From assembly GCA_002324875.1 (NCBI GenBank), contig NTJG01000008.1:1-64000 (forward strand): 64,000 bases of DNA, written 5' to 3'. Position 1 is the stretch's first letter. Each line of letters begins with the position of its first letter. Source of the DNA: Lysobacteraceae bacterium NML93-0793. GTDB taxonomy: Bacteria > Pseudomonadota > Gammaproteobacteria > Xanthomonadales > Xanthomonadaceae. Below, in pieces: positions 9,628-17,535 of this stretch. The notes below the pieces were generated by a model. It searched no databases. It was not told where the DNA came from and saw only the letters and a list, made by a program, of their open reading frames with translations. Position numbers and translations under genes: made by a program.

Positions 9628-10187
9628 CCGCGCCTGACCGCCGTCGGCCGCGTGGCCGCTGGCTGCCGCTGGCGGTATTCGGTGCCATCGCGGTGCTGCT
9701 CGCAGCCGGCGTCTGGCTCAGCCGCAATCCCGACCGCGACGCCCTGCCCTCGCCGCTGATCGGCAAGCCGGCGCCCGAGTTCCGTCTGCCCGTCCTGCAC
9801 GAGCCGGGCCGCGTGGTCACGTCCGACGAACTGCGCGGCGCGCCCTATCTGCTCAACGTCTGGGGCAGTTGGTGTCCGGGATGCCGCGAGGAACATGCGG
9901 TCATCGAGGCGTTCGCAAGGACCGGCCGGGTGCAGGTGATCGGCTACAACTGGAAGGACGAGCACGACGACGCGACCCGCTGGCTCGAGCAGTTCGGCAA
10001 CCCCTACCGGATGGTGCTGGTCGACTACGAAGGCCGCACCGCCATCGACTGGGGCATCTATGGGGCGCCGGAGACCTTTCTGGTCGACGGCGCCGGCACC
10101 ATCGTCTGGAAGTACGTTGGCCCGATGACGCCGGACGTCGTGCGCACCCAGTTGCTGCCGCAGGTCGAACGCCTGGAGGCGCTGTGA
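9624..10187 (+). CDS. ccmG: Thiol:disulfide oxidoreductase CcmG/DsbE
   Basis: This 187-residue protein is anchored by an N-terminal helix (about 13-32). It has a thioredoxin-like domain with active site WCPGC and the acidic CcmG feature YNWKDEHDDA. It keeps the apocytochrome CXXCH cysteines reduced in the periplasm. The start is GTG at 9624 (GTGA overlap with the ccmF stop); there is no ATG before the active site. The stop overlaps the ccmH GTG by 4 bases. Confidence 0.93.
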   Translation: MTAPDRRRPRGRWLPLAVFGAIAVLLAAGVWLSRNPDRDALPSPLIGKPAPEFRLPVLHEPGRVVTSDELRGAPYLLNVWGSWCPGCREEHAVIEAFARTGRVQVIGYNWKDEHDDATRWLEQFGNPYRMVLVDYEGRTAIDWGIYGAPETFLVDGAGTIVWKYVGPMTPDVVRTQLLPQVERLEAL

Positions 10188-10627
10188 TCCGCGCCCTGCT
10201 GCTCGCCTGCGTCATGTGTCTGCTCTGGCCCCAGCCGGTGCGGGCGCAAGCGGCCGTCGACCCGACGCCACTGGCATTCGAATCCACGACCGAGGAAAAA
10301 CGCTTCCGCGGCCTGATCCACGAGCTGCGCTGCGTGATGTGCCAGAACCAGTCGCTGGCCGACTCCAATGCACAGATCGCCCATGATCTGCGGCGCGAAG
10401 TGCTGAGCCTGATGCGCCGCGGCCACAGCGATGCCGAGATCCGCGACCACCTGGTGGCGCGTTACGGCGAGTTCGTGTTGTACCGGCCGCGCGTTGGTCC
10501 GGCGACCTGGTTGCTGTGGTTCGGTCCGCTGCTCGTGCTCGGCGCCGGCGGGGTGGTCATCTGGCGCGTCGTGGCGTCGCGGCGTGCCGGGCATCTGCCG
10601 CCGCACGACGATTCGCAGGAGTGGTGA
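10184..10627 (+). CDS. ccmH: Cytochrome c maturation protein CcmH
   Basis: This 147-residue protein has an N-terminal signal sequence and the redox motif LRCVMCQNQS. A C-terminal membrane helix (TWLLWFGPLLVLGAGGVVIW) follows. It corresponds to the short CcmH (N-terminal half of E. coli CcmH) and reduces the apocytochrome for CcmF. The start is GTG, overlapping the ccmG stop by 4 bases. The stop overlaps the ccmI start by one base (TGATG). Confidence 0.93.
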   Translation: MIRALLLACVMCLLWPQPVRAQAAVDPTPLAFESTTEEKRFRGLIHELRCVMCQNQSLADSNAQIAHDLRREVLSLMRRGHSDAEIRDHLVARYGEFVLYRPRVGPATWLLWFGPLLVLGAGGVVIWRVVASRRAGHLPPHDDSQEW

Positions 10628-11637
10628 TGGCTGTCTTCGTTGTAATCGCGATCTGCATGACGCTGCTGACCGTCGCGGTGCTGGTGCACGGCCTGCGTGG
10701 CGGGTCGCCACGCGTGGCGCTGGCGGTGTCGGCGCTGGTGCCGGCGCTCGTCGCAGGCATGTATCTGCTGGTCGGCACGCCGGCGGCGCTGGATCAGCAG
10801 GAACTGCGCGCACCCGGCTCGCTGGAAGAGGCGATCGTCCGTCTGGAAGCCGACCTTGCGCGCGACCCGCGTCAACCCGACGGCTGGCTGCTGCTCGGCC
10901 GCAGCTACACCGCCATGGAGCAGCCGGCCAAGGCGCTTGCGGCGATCGAGCGCGCGAAAGATCTGGTGCCCGATGACGATGGCCTGCAGGTCGAATACGC
11001 CCAGGCACGCGCGAATCTCGATCCGCAGCGCCGGTTCGACGACACCGCCGTCGCCGCCCTGCGTGAGGTGCTGGCGCGCTCGCCCGACCACCAGCGCGCA
11101 AGATGGTTGCTCGGTATCGCGCAACGTCAGGCCGGCGACGATGCGGGCGCGGTGGCGACCTGGGAGCCGTTGCAGGATCAGCTCGACGGCGACGTTGCGG
11201 CCGCGCTGCGCGAGCAGATCGCACTGGCACGCGACGCGGCCGGCATGCCGGCATCGCCGACGCACGAGACGGCGACGGACCGGTCCCACGCCCTGCGAGT
11301 CCGCGTGCGCGTCACCGGGGACACCGCAGGACTGGCGCGCCTGCCCCCGGTCGCCAACGTCTTCGTGTTCGCCCGTGCGGCCGGTGGACCGCCGATGCCG
11401 GTCGCCGCGCAGCGACATCGTCTGACCGATCTGCCGCTCGATATCGTGCTCGATGACGACGACAGTCTGATGCCCACCCAGCCGCTGTCCGAACTCGATT
11501 CGATCGAGGTCCTCGCGCGGATCTCCGTGACCGGCACCGCGAACCGCAGCGAGGGCGATCTGGAATCCGCGCCGGTGCGGGTGGCGCTGCCGAGCGACCG
11601 CGCGATCGATCTCGAAATCGCAATCTCCCCACCGTAG
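10627..11637 (+). CDS. ccmI: Apocytochrome c chaperone CcmI (CycH)
   Basis: This 336-residue protein has two membrane segments (about 2-20 and 29-48) and tetratricopeptide-like helices (about 70-210; for example DGWLLLGRSYTAMEQPAKAL). A C-terminal domain with a VRVRVTGD/VFVFARAAGGPPMPVAA pattern follows, typical of CcmI/CycH. It binds the C-terminus of apocytochrome c and hands it to the CcmFH lyase. It is the last gene of the ccm operon. The start was chosen from the TGATG junction with ccmH. Confidence 0.92.
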   Translation: MAVFVVIAICMTLLTVAVLVHGLRGGSPRVALAVSALVPALVAGMYLLVGTPAALDQQELRAPGSLEEAIVRLEADLARDPRQPDGWLLLGRSYTAMEQPAKALAAIERAKDLVPDDDGLQVEYAQARANLDPQRRFDDTAVAALREVLARSPDHQRARWLLGIAQRQAGDDAGAVATWEPLQDQLDGDVAAALREQIALARDAAGMPASPTHETATDRSHALRVRVRVTGDTAGLARLPPVANVFVFARAAGGPPMPVAAQRHRLTDLPLDIVLDDDDSLMPTQPLSELDSIEVLARISVTGTANRSEGDLESAPVRVALPSDRAIDLEIAISPP

Positions 11638-11753
11638 CCGCGAACGGACACCCGGCCGGCGTCGCAGGTCGCGAGCGCAGCGGACCGCAATCATCCACGG
11701 TGTCGGCATTGCCGCGCCGCCCCGACATGCTGCGTCACAAGGCGCTTGACCAC

Positions 11754-12869
11754 ATGACCGAATTCATCCCCCCCGGCACCCGCTTCACCGACCTGCCCTC
11801 TCCGTTTCCGATGAAACGCGGCGGCGCCCTGCACGGCGCGCGCATGGCCTTCGAGACCTGGGGCAGGCTCGATGCCGACGGCGGCAACGCCATCCTCATC
11901 GTCACCGGCCTGTCGCCCGATGCGCACGCAGCCAGCCACGAAGACGACGCAACGCCCGGCTGGTGGGAGCCGATGCTCGGCCCCGGCAAGCCGATCGATA
12001 CCGATCGCTGGTTCGTCGTCTGCGTCAATTCGCTCGGCAGTTGCAAGGGCTCGACCGGGCCGGCATCGATCGATCCAGCCACCGGCACGCCGTATCGCCT
12101 GTCGTTCCCGGAGCTGTCGATCGAAGACGGCGCCGACGCCGCCGCGCACGTGGTGCGTGCGCTCGACATCCCGCGGCTCGCCTGCGTGATCGGCAATTCG
12201 ATGGGCGGCATGACCGCGCTGTCGCTGCTGGCCCGGCATCCGGGCCTCGCCCGCACCCACATCAACATCTGCGGCGCCGCGCGTGCGCTGCCGTTCTCGA
12301 TCGCGATCCGCTCCCTGCAGCGCGAAGCCATCCGCCTCGATCCGGACTGGAACAGTGGCGACTACGACGACAGCCGCTATCCCGAGAGCGGCATGCGCAT
12401 GGCGCGCAAACTCGGCGTGATCACCTACCGCTCGGCGCTGGAATGGGACGGCCGCTTCGGACGCGTGCGACTCGACTCGGACCGGCGCGACGATGAAGAT
12501 CCGTTCGGCCTCGAATTCGAGGTGGAGAGCTATCTCGAAGGCCATGCGCGCCGTTTCGTGCGCCGTTTCGACCCCAACTGCTATCTGTACCTGAGCCGGT
12601 CGATGGACTGGTTCGACATCGGCGACAGCATCGGCGACACCACCGAGGCCGGACTCGCCGCGCTGCGCATCGAGCGCGCGCTCGCGATCGGTGTGCAGAC
12701 CGACATCCTGTTTCCGCTGCAGCAGCAGCAACAGATCGCCGACGGCCTGCGCGCGGGCGGCGTCGACGCGCGTTTCCTGCCGCTCGAATCGCCGCAGGGC
12801 CACGATGCGTTCCTCGTCGACATCGAACGCTTCGGCCCCGCCGTCGAAGGCTTTCTGGCATCGCTGTAG
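11754..12869 (+). CDS. metX: MetX-family serine (homoserine) O-succinyltransferase
   Basis: This 371-residue alpha/beta-hydrolase-fold acyltransferase has a nucleophile elbow GNSMGG (Ser149) and a C-terminal Asp/His pair (TDILFP and the His in QGHDAFL). The sequence NSLGSCKGSTGPAS and the start MTEFIPPGTRF closely resemble the MetX proteins of Xanthomonas and Stenotrophomonas. As I recall, those act as L-serine O-succinyltransferases feeding cysteine synthesis, not as homoserine acetyltransferases. I chose the ATG at 11754 on this basis; in-frame ATGs at 11700 and 11727 would add up to 18 residues. The next gene is a thiol dioxygenase. Substrate choice is an inference from similarity. Confidence 0.88.
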   Translation: MTEFIPPGTRFTDLPSPFPMKRGGALHGARMAFETWGRLDADGGNAILIVTGLSPDAHAASHEDDATPGWWEPMLGPGKPIDTDRWFVVCVNSLGSCKGSTGPASIDPATGTPYRLSFPELSIEDGADAAAHVVRALDIPRLACVIGNSMGGMTALSLLARHPGLARTHINICGAARALPFSIAIRSLQREAIRLDPDWNSGDYDDSRYPESGMRMARKLGVITYRSALEWDGRFGRVRLDSDRRDDEDPFGLEFEVESYLEGHARRFVRRFDPNCYLYLSRSMDWFDIGDSIGDTTEAGLAALRIERALAIGVQTDILFPLQQQQQIADGLRAGGVDARFLPLESPQGHDAFLVDIERFGPAVEGFLASL

Positions 12870-12913
12870 CGCTGCGGCCTGCAGGCGCGGACCGCGCGGG
12901 CTAGACTGGGCGC

Positions 12914-13516
12914 ATGATCCAGCCTCAAGCCGCGACCCTGCCCGACGTCGCGTTTCCCGGTCGCGATCGCCTGATCGCGGCATTCGATGCCGCCGTCCAG
13001 TGCGGCGACGGCCACGCGGTCACGGCCGCCTTGCGCGACGCGATGTGCGACGCGATCCGCGATCCGGTCGTGCAACTGCCGGGATGCGTGCACACGCCGG
13101 TCGACGGCCACTACGCGCGCCGCGAGCTGTATCGCAGCCCGGTGCACGGCTACAGTCTCGTCGCGATGACCTGGGGCCCTGGCCAGGGCACGCCGATCCA
13201 CGATCACGACGGGCTGTGGTGCGTCGAGGGCATCTGGCGCGGCACGCTCGAAATCACCCAGTACGCCTTGCTGGAGCGCGACGCGGCACGGTTCCGTTTC
13301 CTGGCGACCACCGGCATGCAGGCCGGCGCAGGCAGCGCAGGCAGTCTGATTCCGCCGCACGAGTACCACACGATCCGCAACGCCAGCCCGGCGACGGTCG
13401 CGGTGTCGCTGCACGTCTACGAAGCGCCGATCCAGCGCTGCGCGCGGTTCGACCCGATCGGCGACGGCTGGTATCGACGCATCGACAGCACGCTGCCGGC
13501 CGACACCACGGCCTGA
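12914..13516 (+). CDS. Cysteine dioxygenase-family thiol dioxygenase
   Basis: This 200-residue cupin protein has the iron-binding pair His96-x-His98 in TPIHDHDGLW and a third His in the PPHEYHTI segment (149 or 152). These enzymes oxidise cysteine, or 3-mercaptopropionate in some bacterial members, to the sulfinic acid with O2 and a non-heme iron. The exact thiol substrate cannot be read from the motifs. It starts 44 bp after the serine O-succinyltransferase gene on the same strand, pairing cysteine synthesis with cysteine breakdown. Confidence 0.85.
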   Translation: MIQPQAATLPDVAFPGRDRLIAAFDAAVQCGDGHAVTAALRDAMCDAIRDPVVQLPGCVHTPVDGHYARRELYRSPVHGYSLVAMTWGPGQGTPIHDHDGLWCVEGIWRGTLEITQYALLERDAARFRFLATTGMQAGAGSAGSLIPPHEYHTIRNASPATVAVSLHVYEAPIQRCARFDPIGDGWYRRIDSTLPADTTA

Positions 13517-13547
13517 TCGCTCCCCGGGTGCGGATGCGCCGTCGGGC

Positions 13548-14045
13548 TCACTCGTCGTCGAGCAGGCGTACTACTTCGACACGCAAGGTAGGTCCGCCGT
13601 CGATCAGCCACGCCTGGCCGTCGACCACGATGCCGTCACCGACGTGCGCCTTCTCCACAAGCCCGTCCTCGATCGCCCCGCCCGATGCCGCGTCGAAACG
13701 CACCTGCTGCGGAATGTTCGATACCGGCTGGACCGCCTCTGGGCGTACCGCGGGCGGGTGCCCGTCCACGTTCGATACGAGATAGCCGTTGGGACACGGC
13801 GCCTGTATGCAGCGGATGTTGCTGAGGTGCACGCGGAACACGCCGCGCGCCAGGCGGATCTGACGGGCGGGTTGCGCAGGCACGTTCTGCAGCTCGCGCT
13901 CGGCGATCGGCTCGGCGTCGACCACACGCGGCGCCGGCCCGCCCGCGCAGGCCGCCACGCCCACGGCGACCAGCACACTGAGCGCCATCCGCAGGACGAG
14001 CGGATGTGGTCGGGATGACGTCGATGGGCGATTGGCCTTGCGCAT
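13548..14045 (-). CDS. Hypothetical lipoprotein
   Basis: This 165-residue protein has a basic N-terminus, a hydrophobic stretch and a lipobox ending VGVAAC, so it is probably lipid-anchored. The mature part contains a conserved-looking NIRCIQAPCPNGYLV segment with two Cys and ends in an acidic LLDDE. I do not recognise the family. I chose the start at 14045 because a GGAG lies just upstream and the signal peptide follows directly; an in-frame extension to 14114 is unlikely. It is convergent with the dioxygenase gene. Confidence 0.7.
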   Translation of the reverse strand: MRKANRPSTSSRPHPLVLRMALSVLVAVGVAACAGGPAPRVVDAEPIAERELQNVPAQPARQIRLARGVFRVHLSNIRCIQAPCPNGYLVSNVDGHPPAVRPEAVQPVSNIPQQVRFDAASGGAIEDGLVEKAHVGDGIVVDGQAWLIDGGPTLRVEVVRLLDDE

Positions 14046-14144
14046 GGGGACTCCGGAAACGCCGGCGGGCGCCGGCCCGCGGATCATGCCTGTCGCGATG
14101 TTCGGATTGTGCAAAGACGCGCATGGTCGCGCGGCGTGATCCGC

Positions 14145-14150
14145 TATACT
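14145..14150 (+). promoter_or_regulatory. -10 element of the tRNA-Leu promoter
   Basis: TATACT lies 10 bases before the first tRNA base. No convincing -35 hexamer is visible at the right spacing. Confidence 0.55.
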
Positions 14151-14160
14151 CCGCGTCCGC

Positions 14161-14246
14161 GCCGGAGTGGCGGAATGGTAGACGCAGCGGATTCAAAATC
14201 CGCCGCCCTTAAAAGCGTGCGGGTTCGAGTCCCGCCTCCGGTACCA
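14161..14246 (+). tRNA. tRNA-Leu (anticodon CAA)
   Basis: This is an 86-nt tRNA with an acceptor stem GCCGGAG / CTCCGGT (G1-U72 wobble) and a D-arm with TGGCGGAATGGTAGACGC. The anticodon stem GCGGA/TCCGC encloses the loop TTCAAAA (anticodon CAA). A long variable arm and the T-arm GGGTTCGAGTCCC follow, then an encoded CCA end. The long variable arm is the class II feature expected for leucine. It reads UUG codons. Confidence 0.97.
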
Positions 14247-14329
14247 GGCCGCACGCCGGCCGAGCGATCCACGAGGATCTGCGCCCGCACACGACGGCGC
14301 GTTCGAGGCCATCGGCTAGCATCGGCCTC

Positions 14330-15136
14330 ATGTGCCTGATCGCCATCGCGTGGAAGACGCGCCCCGACCTGCCGCTGGCGTTGATCGCCAACCGCGACGA
14401 GCTGCATGCCCGCCCGACTGCGGCTGCGAGCCCGGATCCCGATGCATCCGATGTCTACGGCGGTCGCGATCTCGAGCGCGGCGGCAGCTGGCTGCAGGCG
14501 ACATCGCGGCGGCGGCTCGCGGCCGTCACCAATGTGCGGGCCGGGCGGGACGCGGACACGGCGGCGCGCTCGCGCGGCTGGCTGGTGCGCGATTTCGTAC
14601 GCGGTGATCGCTCGGCGCAGGCCTTCGCGGTTGCGCTCGAAGCCGATGCCGCGGACTACGGACGCTTCAACCTGCTGCTCTGGGACGGCGACGCACTGTG
14701 GTTCGCGGGCAACCATCCCGGATACGACGCCCGCCCGGTGACGCCCGGCTTCCATGCGATGTCCAACGGCGCCTTCGATGCGCCGTGGCCCAAGAGCACG
14801 TCGGCCACGCGCACGCTGCAGCAGTGGATCGAGGCGCCGCAGCCCATGGGCGACATCGACCGCGACGCGGGCGACGCGATCGAAACACAGCTCGCGCCGC
14901 TGTTCGCGGGACTGCGCGATACCCGGATCGCACCGGATGCCGTTCTGCCGGATACCGGCGTCGGCCTCGCGCTCGAGCGGCGCCTGTCGCCGCCCTTCAT
15001 CGAGGATCCCGTCTACGGCACACGCTGCAGCAGCGTGGTCCTGGCCGGCGCGCGCGACCTTCTGTTCGCCGAGCGTCGGTTCGCCGCAGCGGGCCGCGCG
15101 GAGGGCACCACGCTGGCGCGCATCCTCACGGACTGA
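14330..15136 (+). CDS. NRDE/TANGO2-family protein
   Basis: This 268-residue protein starts MCLIAIAWK and carries the NRDE motif (ANRDELHARPT, about 20-30) that names the family, plus a GGRD..RGGSWL segment. The second-residue Cys and layout resemble N-terminal nucleophile hydrolases. TANGO2 proteins have been linked to heme and lipid handling in eukaryotes, but the bacterial role is unclear. It has no signal peptide. It starts 83 bp after the tRNA and is convergent with the next gene. Confidence 0.85.
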   Translation: MCLIAIAWKTRPDLPLALIANRDELHARPTAAASPDPDASDVYGGRDLERGGSWLQATSRRRLAAVTNVRAGRDADTAARSRGWLVRDFVRGDRSAQAFAVALEADAADYGRFNLLLWDGDALWFAGNHPGYDARPVTPGFHAMSNGAFDAPWPKSTSATRTLQQWIEAPQPMGDIDRDAGDAIETQLAPLFAGLRDTRIAPDAVLPDTGVGLALERRLSPPFIEDPVYGTRCSSVVLAGARDLLFAERRFAAAGRAEGTTLARILTD

Positions 15137-15141
15137 CGGTC

Positions 15142-15654
15142 TTACGGCGAGATCGCGGTGCAGCGCACCGGGGCGTCGTTCTCGAGGCTCTGCTCCCAGC
15201 CGTTGGGACTGCGCGTGGCCACGGTGTTGTTGATGCAGCTTTCCGACGCGCCCGCCTGGCGCGCGGTCACCGGACCGGGAAGTTCGCGGCCCGGCTCGGG
15301 GCCGGCGTCGGCCGGCGTGGCGCCCGTCCACGCCGGTATCGGCTCGGCCGATGACGCGCGCTCTGCAGGCGCTGGCGTCACCTCAGGATCGCCCGGTGCC
15401 GGCGCCGGCAGTACCGCAACCGGATCGGCAGGCGGAACGGCGGCCACCGGTGTGGGCAACGGCGCGGGGTCGACGACCGGCGCTTGGGCCGGCGCCTCCG
15501 AGACCACGGCCGCAGCGGTCTCGACAGGCGCCGCCGGCCATAGCCGGACGCTGAGCCAGTTCGCCGCGAGCTGGCCGATCAGCACCGCCAGCAGGACCGG
15601 CAGGAAGAACGCCCACGGCGAACGCGGCGTCTCGAACTCACGGGAATCACGCAT
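15142..15654 (-). CDS. Hypothetical membrane-anchored Pro/Ala-rich protein
   Basis: This 170-residue protein has one membrane helix (about 14-35, FFLPVLLAVLIGQLAANWL) and then a long Pro/Ala/Val-rich linker. A short C-terminal region with two Cys (SCINNTVATR and VRCTAI) completes it. I do not recognise the family; the design suggests a periplasmic tail on a linker. I chose the start at 15654 for the AAGGAG about 10 bases upstream and the immediate helix. Confidence 0.6.
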   Translation of the reverse strand: MRDSREFETPRSPWAFFLPVLLAVLIGQLAANWLSVRLWPAAPVETAAAVVSEAPAQAPVVDPAPLPTPVAAVPPADPVAVLPAPAPGDPEVTPAPAERASSAEPIPAWTGATPADAGPEPGRELPGPVTARQAGASESCINNTVATRSPNGWEQSLENDAPVRCTAISP

Positions 15655-15804
15655 GTCGATGGCTCTCCTTCGGTATCGCGCATGGACGCAGCGTGCGCCC
15701 GGCAGCGCCCTGGATACCAGTGTCCCGGCCGAGGCGCGGTGACGTCCGCGCACCGTGCCCCCGCCGACGCCTGCCCGCACACGGCCGCGCGGGCGCCGCG
15801 TGGC

Positions 15805-16242
15805 TCACGGCCTCGGCCACGGCCACCAGCCCCGCCCCGTCAGCGCATAGCGGTCCGCCGCGCGTTCGAAGCGGTTGCGCACGCTCACCCCGCCGCACAG
15901 CAGGTACAGCGGCAGGAACAGTGGACCGAGCACCATGTACTGGAAGACGTGCGCGCGCTCGTGGTCGGCCAGCCTGATCGACGGATCCACGCACAGGCCC
16001 GCGCGGTGCGAATACGTGCTGCAGGCCGTATCGAGGGACGCACCGGTGTGCAGGATCACGTTCCCGAACGTGATCGCGCCGCCCGGCCCCCACGGCCAAT
16101 GCTGGAACACCAGCGCATGGTCGCCTGCGCGCCACTGCGGCCGTGCGCCCGCAGCCATGCCGACGAGGCCACCGGCCAGACCGATCAGCGAATTGGGCAG
16201 CGTCCACAGTGCGCCCAGCAGCAGCACGAACGCACGGCGCAC
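15805..16242 (-). CDS. Hypothetical membrane protein with HERAH motif
   Basis: This 145-residue protein has an N-terminal hydrophobic region (about 4-30) and a HERAHVFQYMVLGP segment whose HExxH pattern could bind zinc. A hydrophobic LFLPLYLLCGG stretch follows. A complete metallopeptidase domain is not obvious. It begins with GTG at 16242, 7 bp after the PspC-domain gene, and is probably the last gene of a phaE-phaC-pspC unit. Function unknown. Confidence 0.6.
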   Translation of the reverse strand: MRRAFVLLLGALWTLPNSLIGLAGGLVGMAAGARPQWRAGDHALVFQHWPWGPGGAITFGNVILHTGASLDTACSTYSHRAGLCVDPSIRLADHERAHVFQYMVLGPLFLPLYLLCGGVSVRNRFERAADRYALTGRGWWPWPRP

Positions 16243-16249
16243 GGGCAGG

Positions 16250-16453
16250 TCAGCCCTCGCCCTCGGGCATCAGCAGCCACAGCAGCAGGTAGACGAACAG
16301 GCCCGGAAACGCCGCCGACACCACCGAGATCACGACGAACAGCGCGCGCACCAGGGTCGGGTTCCAGTCGAAACGGCGCGCGACGCCGCCGAGCACGCCG
16401 GCAACGACACGATCGCTCCGGGTGCGGCTCAGCGTGGGTGCGGAAATGGACAT
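16250..16453 (-). CDS. PspC-domain small membrane protein
   Basis: This 67-residue protein has the PspC signature: RSDRVVAGVLGGVARRFDWNPTLVRALFV, a conserved turn then a membrane helix, with LLWLLMPEGEG at the end. Such proteins sit in the inner membrane and are linked to phage-shock or envelope-stress sensing. It starts 16 bp after the phaC stop, on the same strand. Confidence 0.8.
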   Translation of the reverse strand: MSISAPTLSRTRSDRVVAGVLGGVARRFDWNPTLVRALFVVISVVSAAFPGLFVYLLLWLLMPEGEG

Positions 16454-16469
16454 GCAATGCGCTCCGGGC

Positions 16470-17534
16470 TCAGGCGCGCTGCGCCAGCCAGTCGTGGATC
16501 GCCGACGGCACCTGCGTCTGTGCGCGTCCCGACACGTAGATGCCGATGTGGCCCCCGCGGAACGAGAGTTCCGAATAATCCTGCGTGCCGACCAGCCCGC
16601 GCAACGCGCGCGACGCATCCGGCGGCACCAGGTGATCCTGTTCGGCGAAGATGTTGAGTACCGGCATCTCGACCAGGCCCAGGTGCACGTCACGCTCGCC
16701 AATGACGATGCCGCCCTTGACGAAGCCGTTGCCCTGGTAGAACTGCTTGATGTACTGGCGGAAGGCTTCGCCGGCCTGGTCGGGCGAATCGAAGATCCAC
16801 TTCTCCATGCGCAGGAAATCCTCGAGCGCCGCGGCGTCGTCGAGGATGTCGACCACGCCGACGTACTTCTGCACCAGCAGGCGCCACGGCTTCAGCGTGA
16901 GGTAACACGCGTTCATCATGTCGGCCGGCACGTTGCCCAGCGTATCGACGAACAGGTCGACGTCGAGATCGCGGGTCCAGTGCGCGAGCATGTTGTCGCC
17001 GGTGTGGAAATCCACCGGCGTGACCATCGTGATCAGGTTGCGCACGCGCTCGGGATGCAGCGCGGCATAGCTCAGCGCGAACGTGCCGCCCTGGCAGATG
17101 CCGAGCAGGTTGATCGCGTCGAGCCCGCTGCTGCGACGCAGGTGATCGACGGCGCCGCCGAGAAAACGTTCGATGTAGTCCTCGAGCGTGAGGAAACGGT
17201 CCGAGCGGTCGGGGTATCCCCAGTCGAGGATGTAGACGTCTTCGCCGCGTTCGAGCAGGCCTTTGACGATGGACCGGTTGGCCTGCAGGTCGACCATGTA
17301 CGGCCGGTTCACCAGCGCGTAGGCGATCAGCAGCGGCACCGTGGCCGTCGGCGCCTTCTCGCCGATGAAGCGGTACAGCACGACCTTGCCGTCGCGCCAG
17401 ACTTCCTGTTTGGTCGTCGCGCCGTAGTCGAAGTCGCCGACGTCGCGCATGGTCTGCAAGGCAGCGCCGAGCTTCTGCTGCATGCGCAAGGCGTCTTCGG
17501 CGATGCGCTGGGGGGTGATCTGGAGTGCACTCAT
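16470..17534 (-). CDS. phaC: Class III polyhydroxyalkanoate synthase, catalytic subunit PhaC
   Basis: This 354-residue alpha/beta-hydrolase-fold synthase has the lipase-like box GICQGG (Cys147), Asp300 (FAEQDHLVPP) and His329 (RGGHIG). The spacing is nearly the same as the Cys149/Asp302/His331 triad of the Allochromatium class III enzyme. It polymerises 3-hydroxyacyl-CoA into PHA at granules and needs PhaE. Its ATG lies one base after the phaE stop, so expression is likely coupled. No phaA or phaB lies in this window. Confidence 0.93.
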   Translation of the reverse strand: MSALQITPQRIAEDALRMQQKLGAALQTMRDVGDFDYGATTKQEVWRDGKVVLYRFIGEKAPTATVPLLIAYALVNRPYMVDLQANRSIVKGLLERGEDVYILDWGYPDRSDRFLTLEDYIERFLGGAVDHLRRSSGLDAINLLGICQGGTFALSYAALHPERVRNLITMVTPVDFHTGDNMLAHWTRDLDVDLFVDTLGNVPADMMNACYLTLKPWRLLVQKYVGVVDILDDAAALEDFLRMEKWIFDSPDQAGEAFRQYIKQFYQGNGFVKGGIVIGERDVHLGLVEMPVLNIFAEQDHLVPPDASRALRGLVGTQDYSELSFRGGHIGIYVSGRAQTQVPSAIHDWLAQRA

Positions 17535-17535
17535 G

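Noticed and set aside
15142-15742. Plus-strand Gly/Ala-rich frame opposite the Pro-rich membrane protein
   Set aside because: The minus-strand frame has a ribosome site and a membrane helix; the opposite frame has neither.
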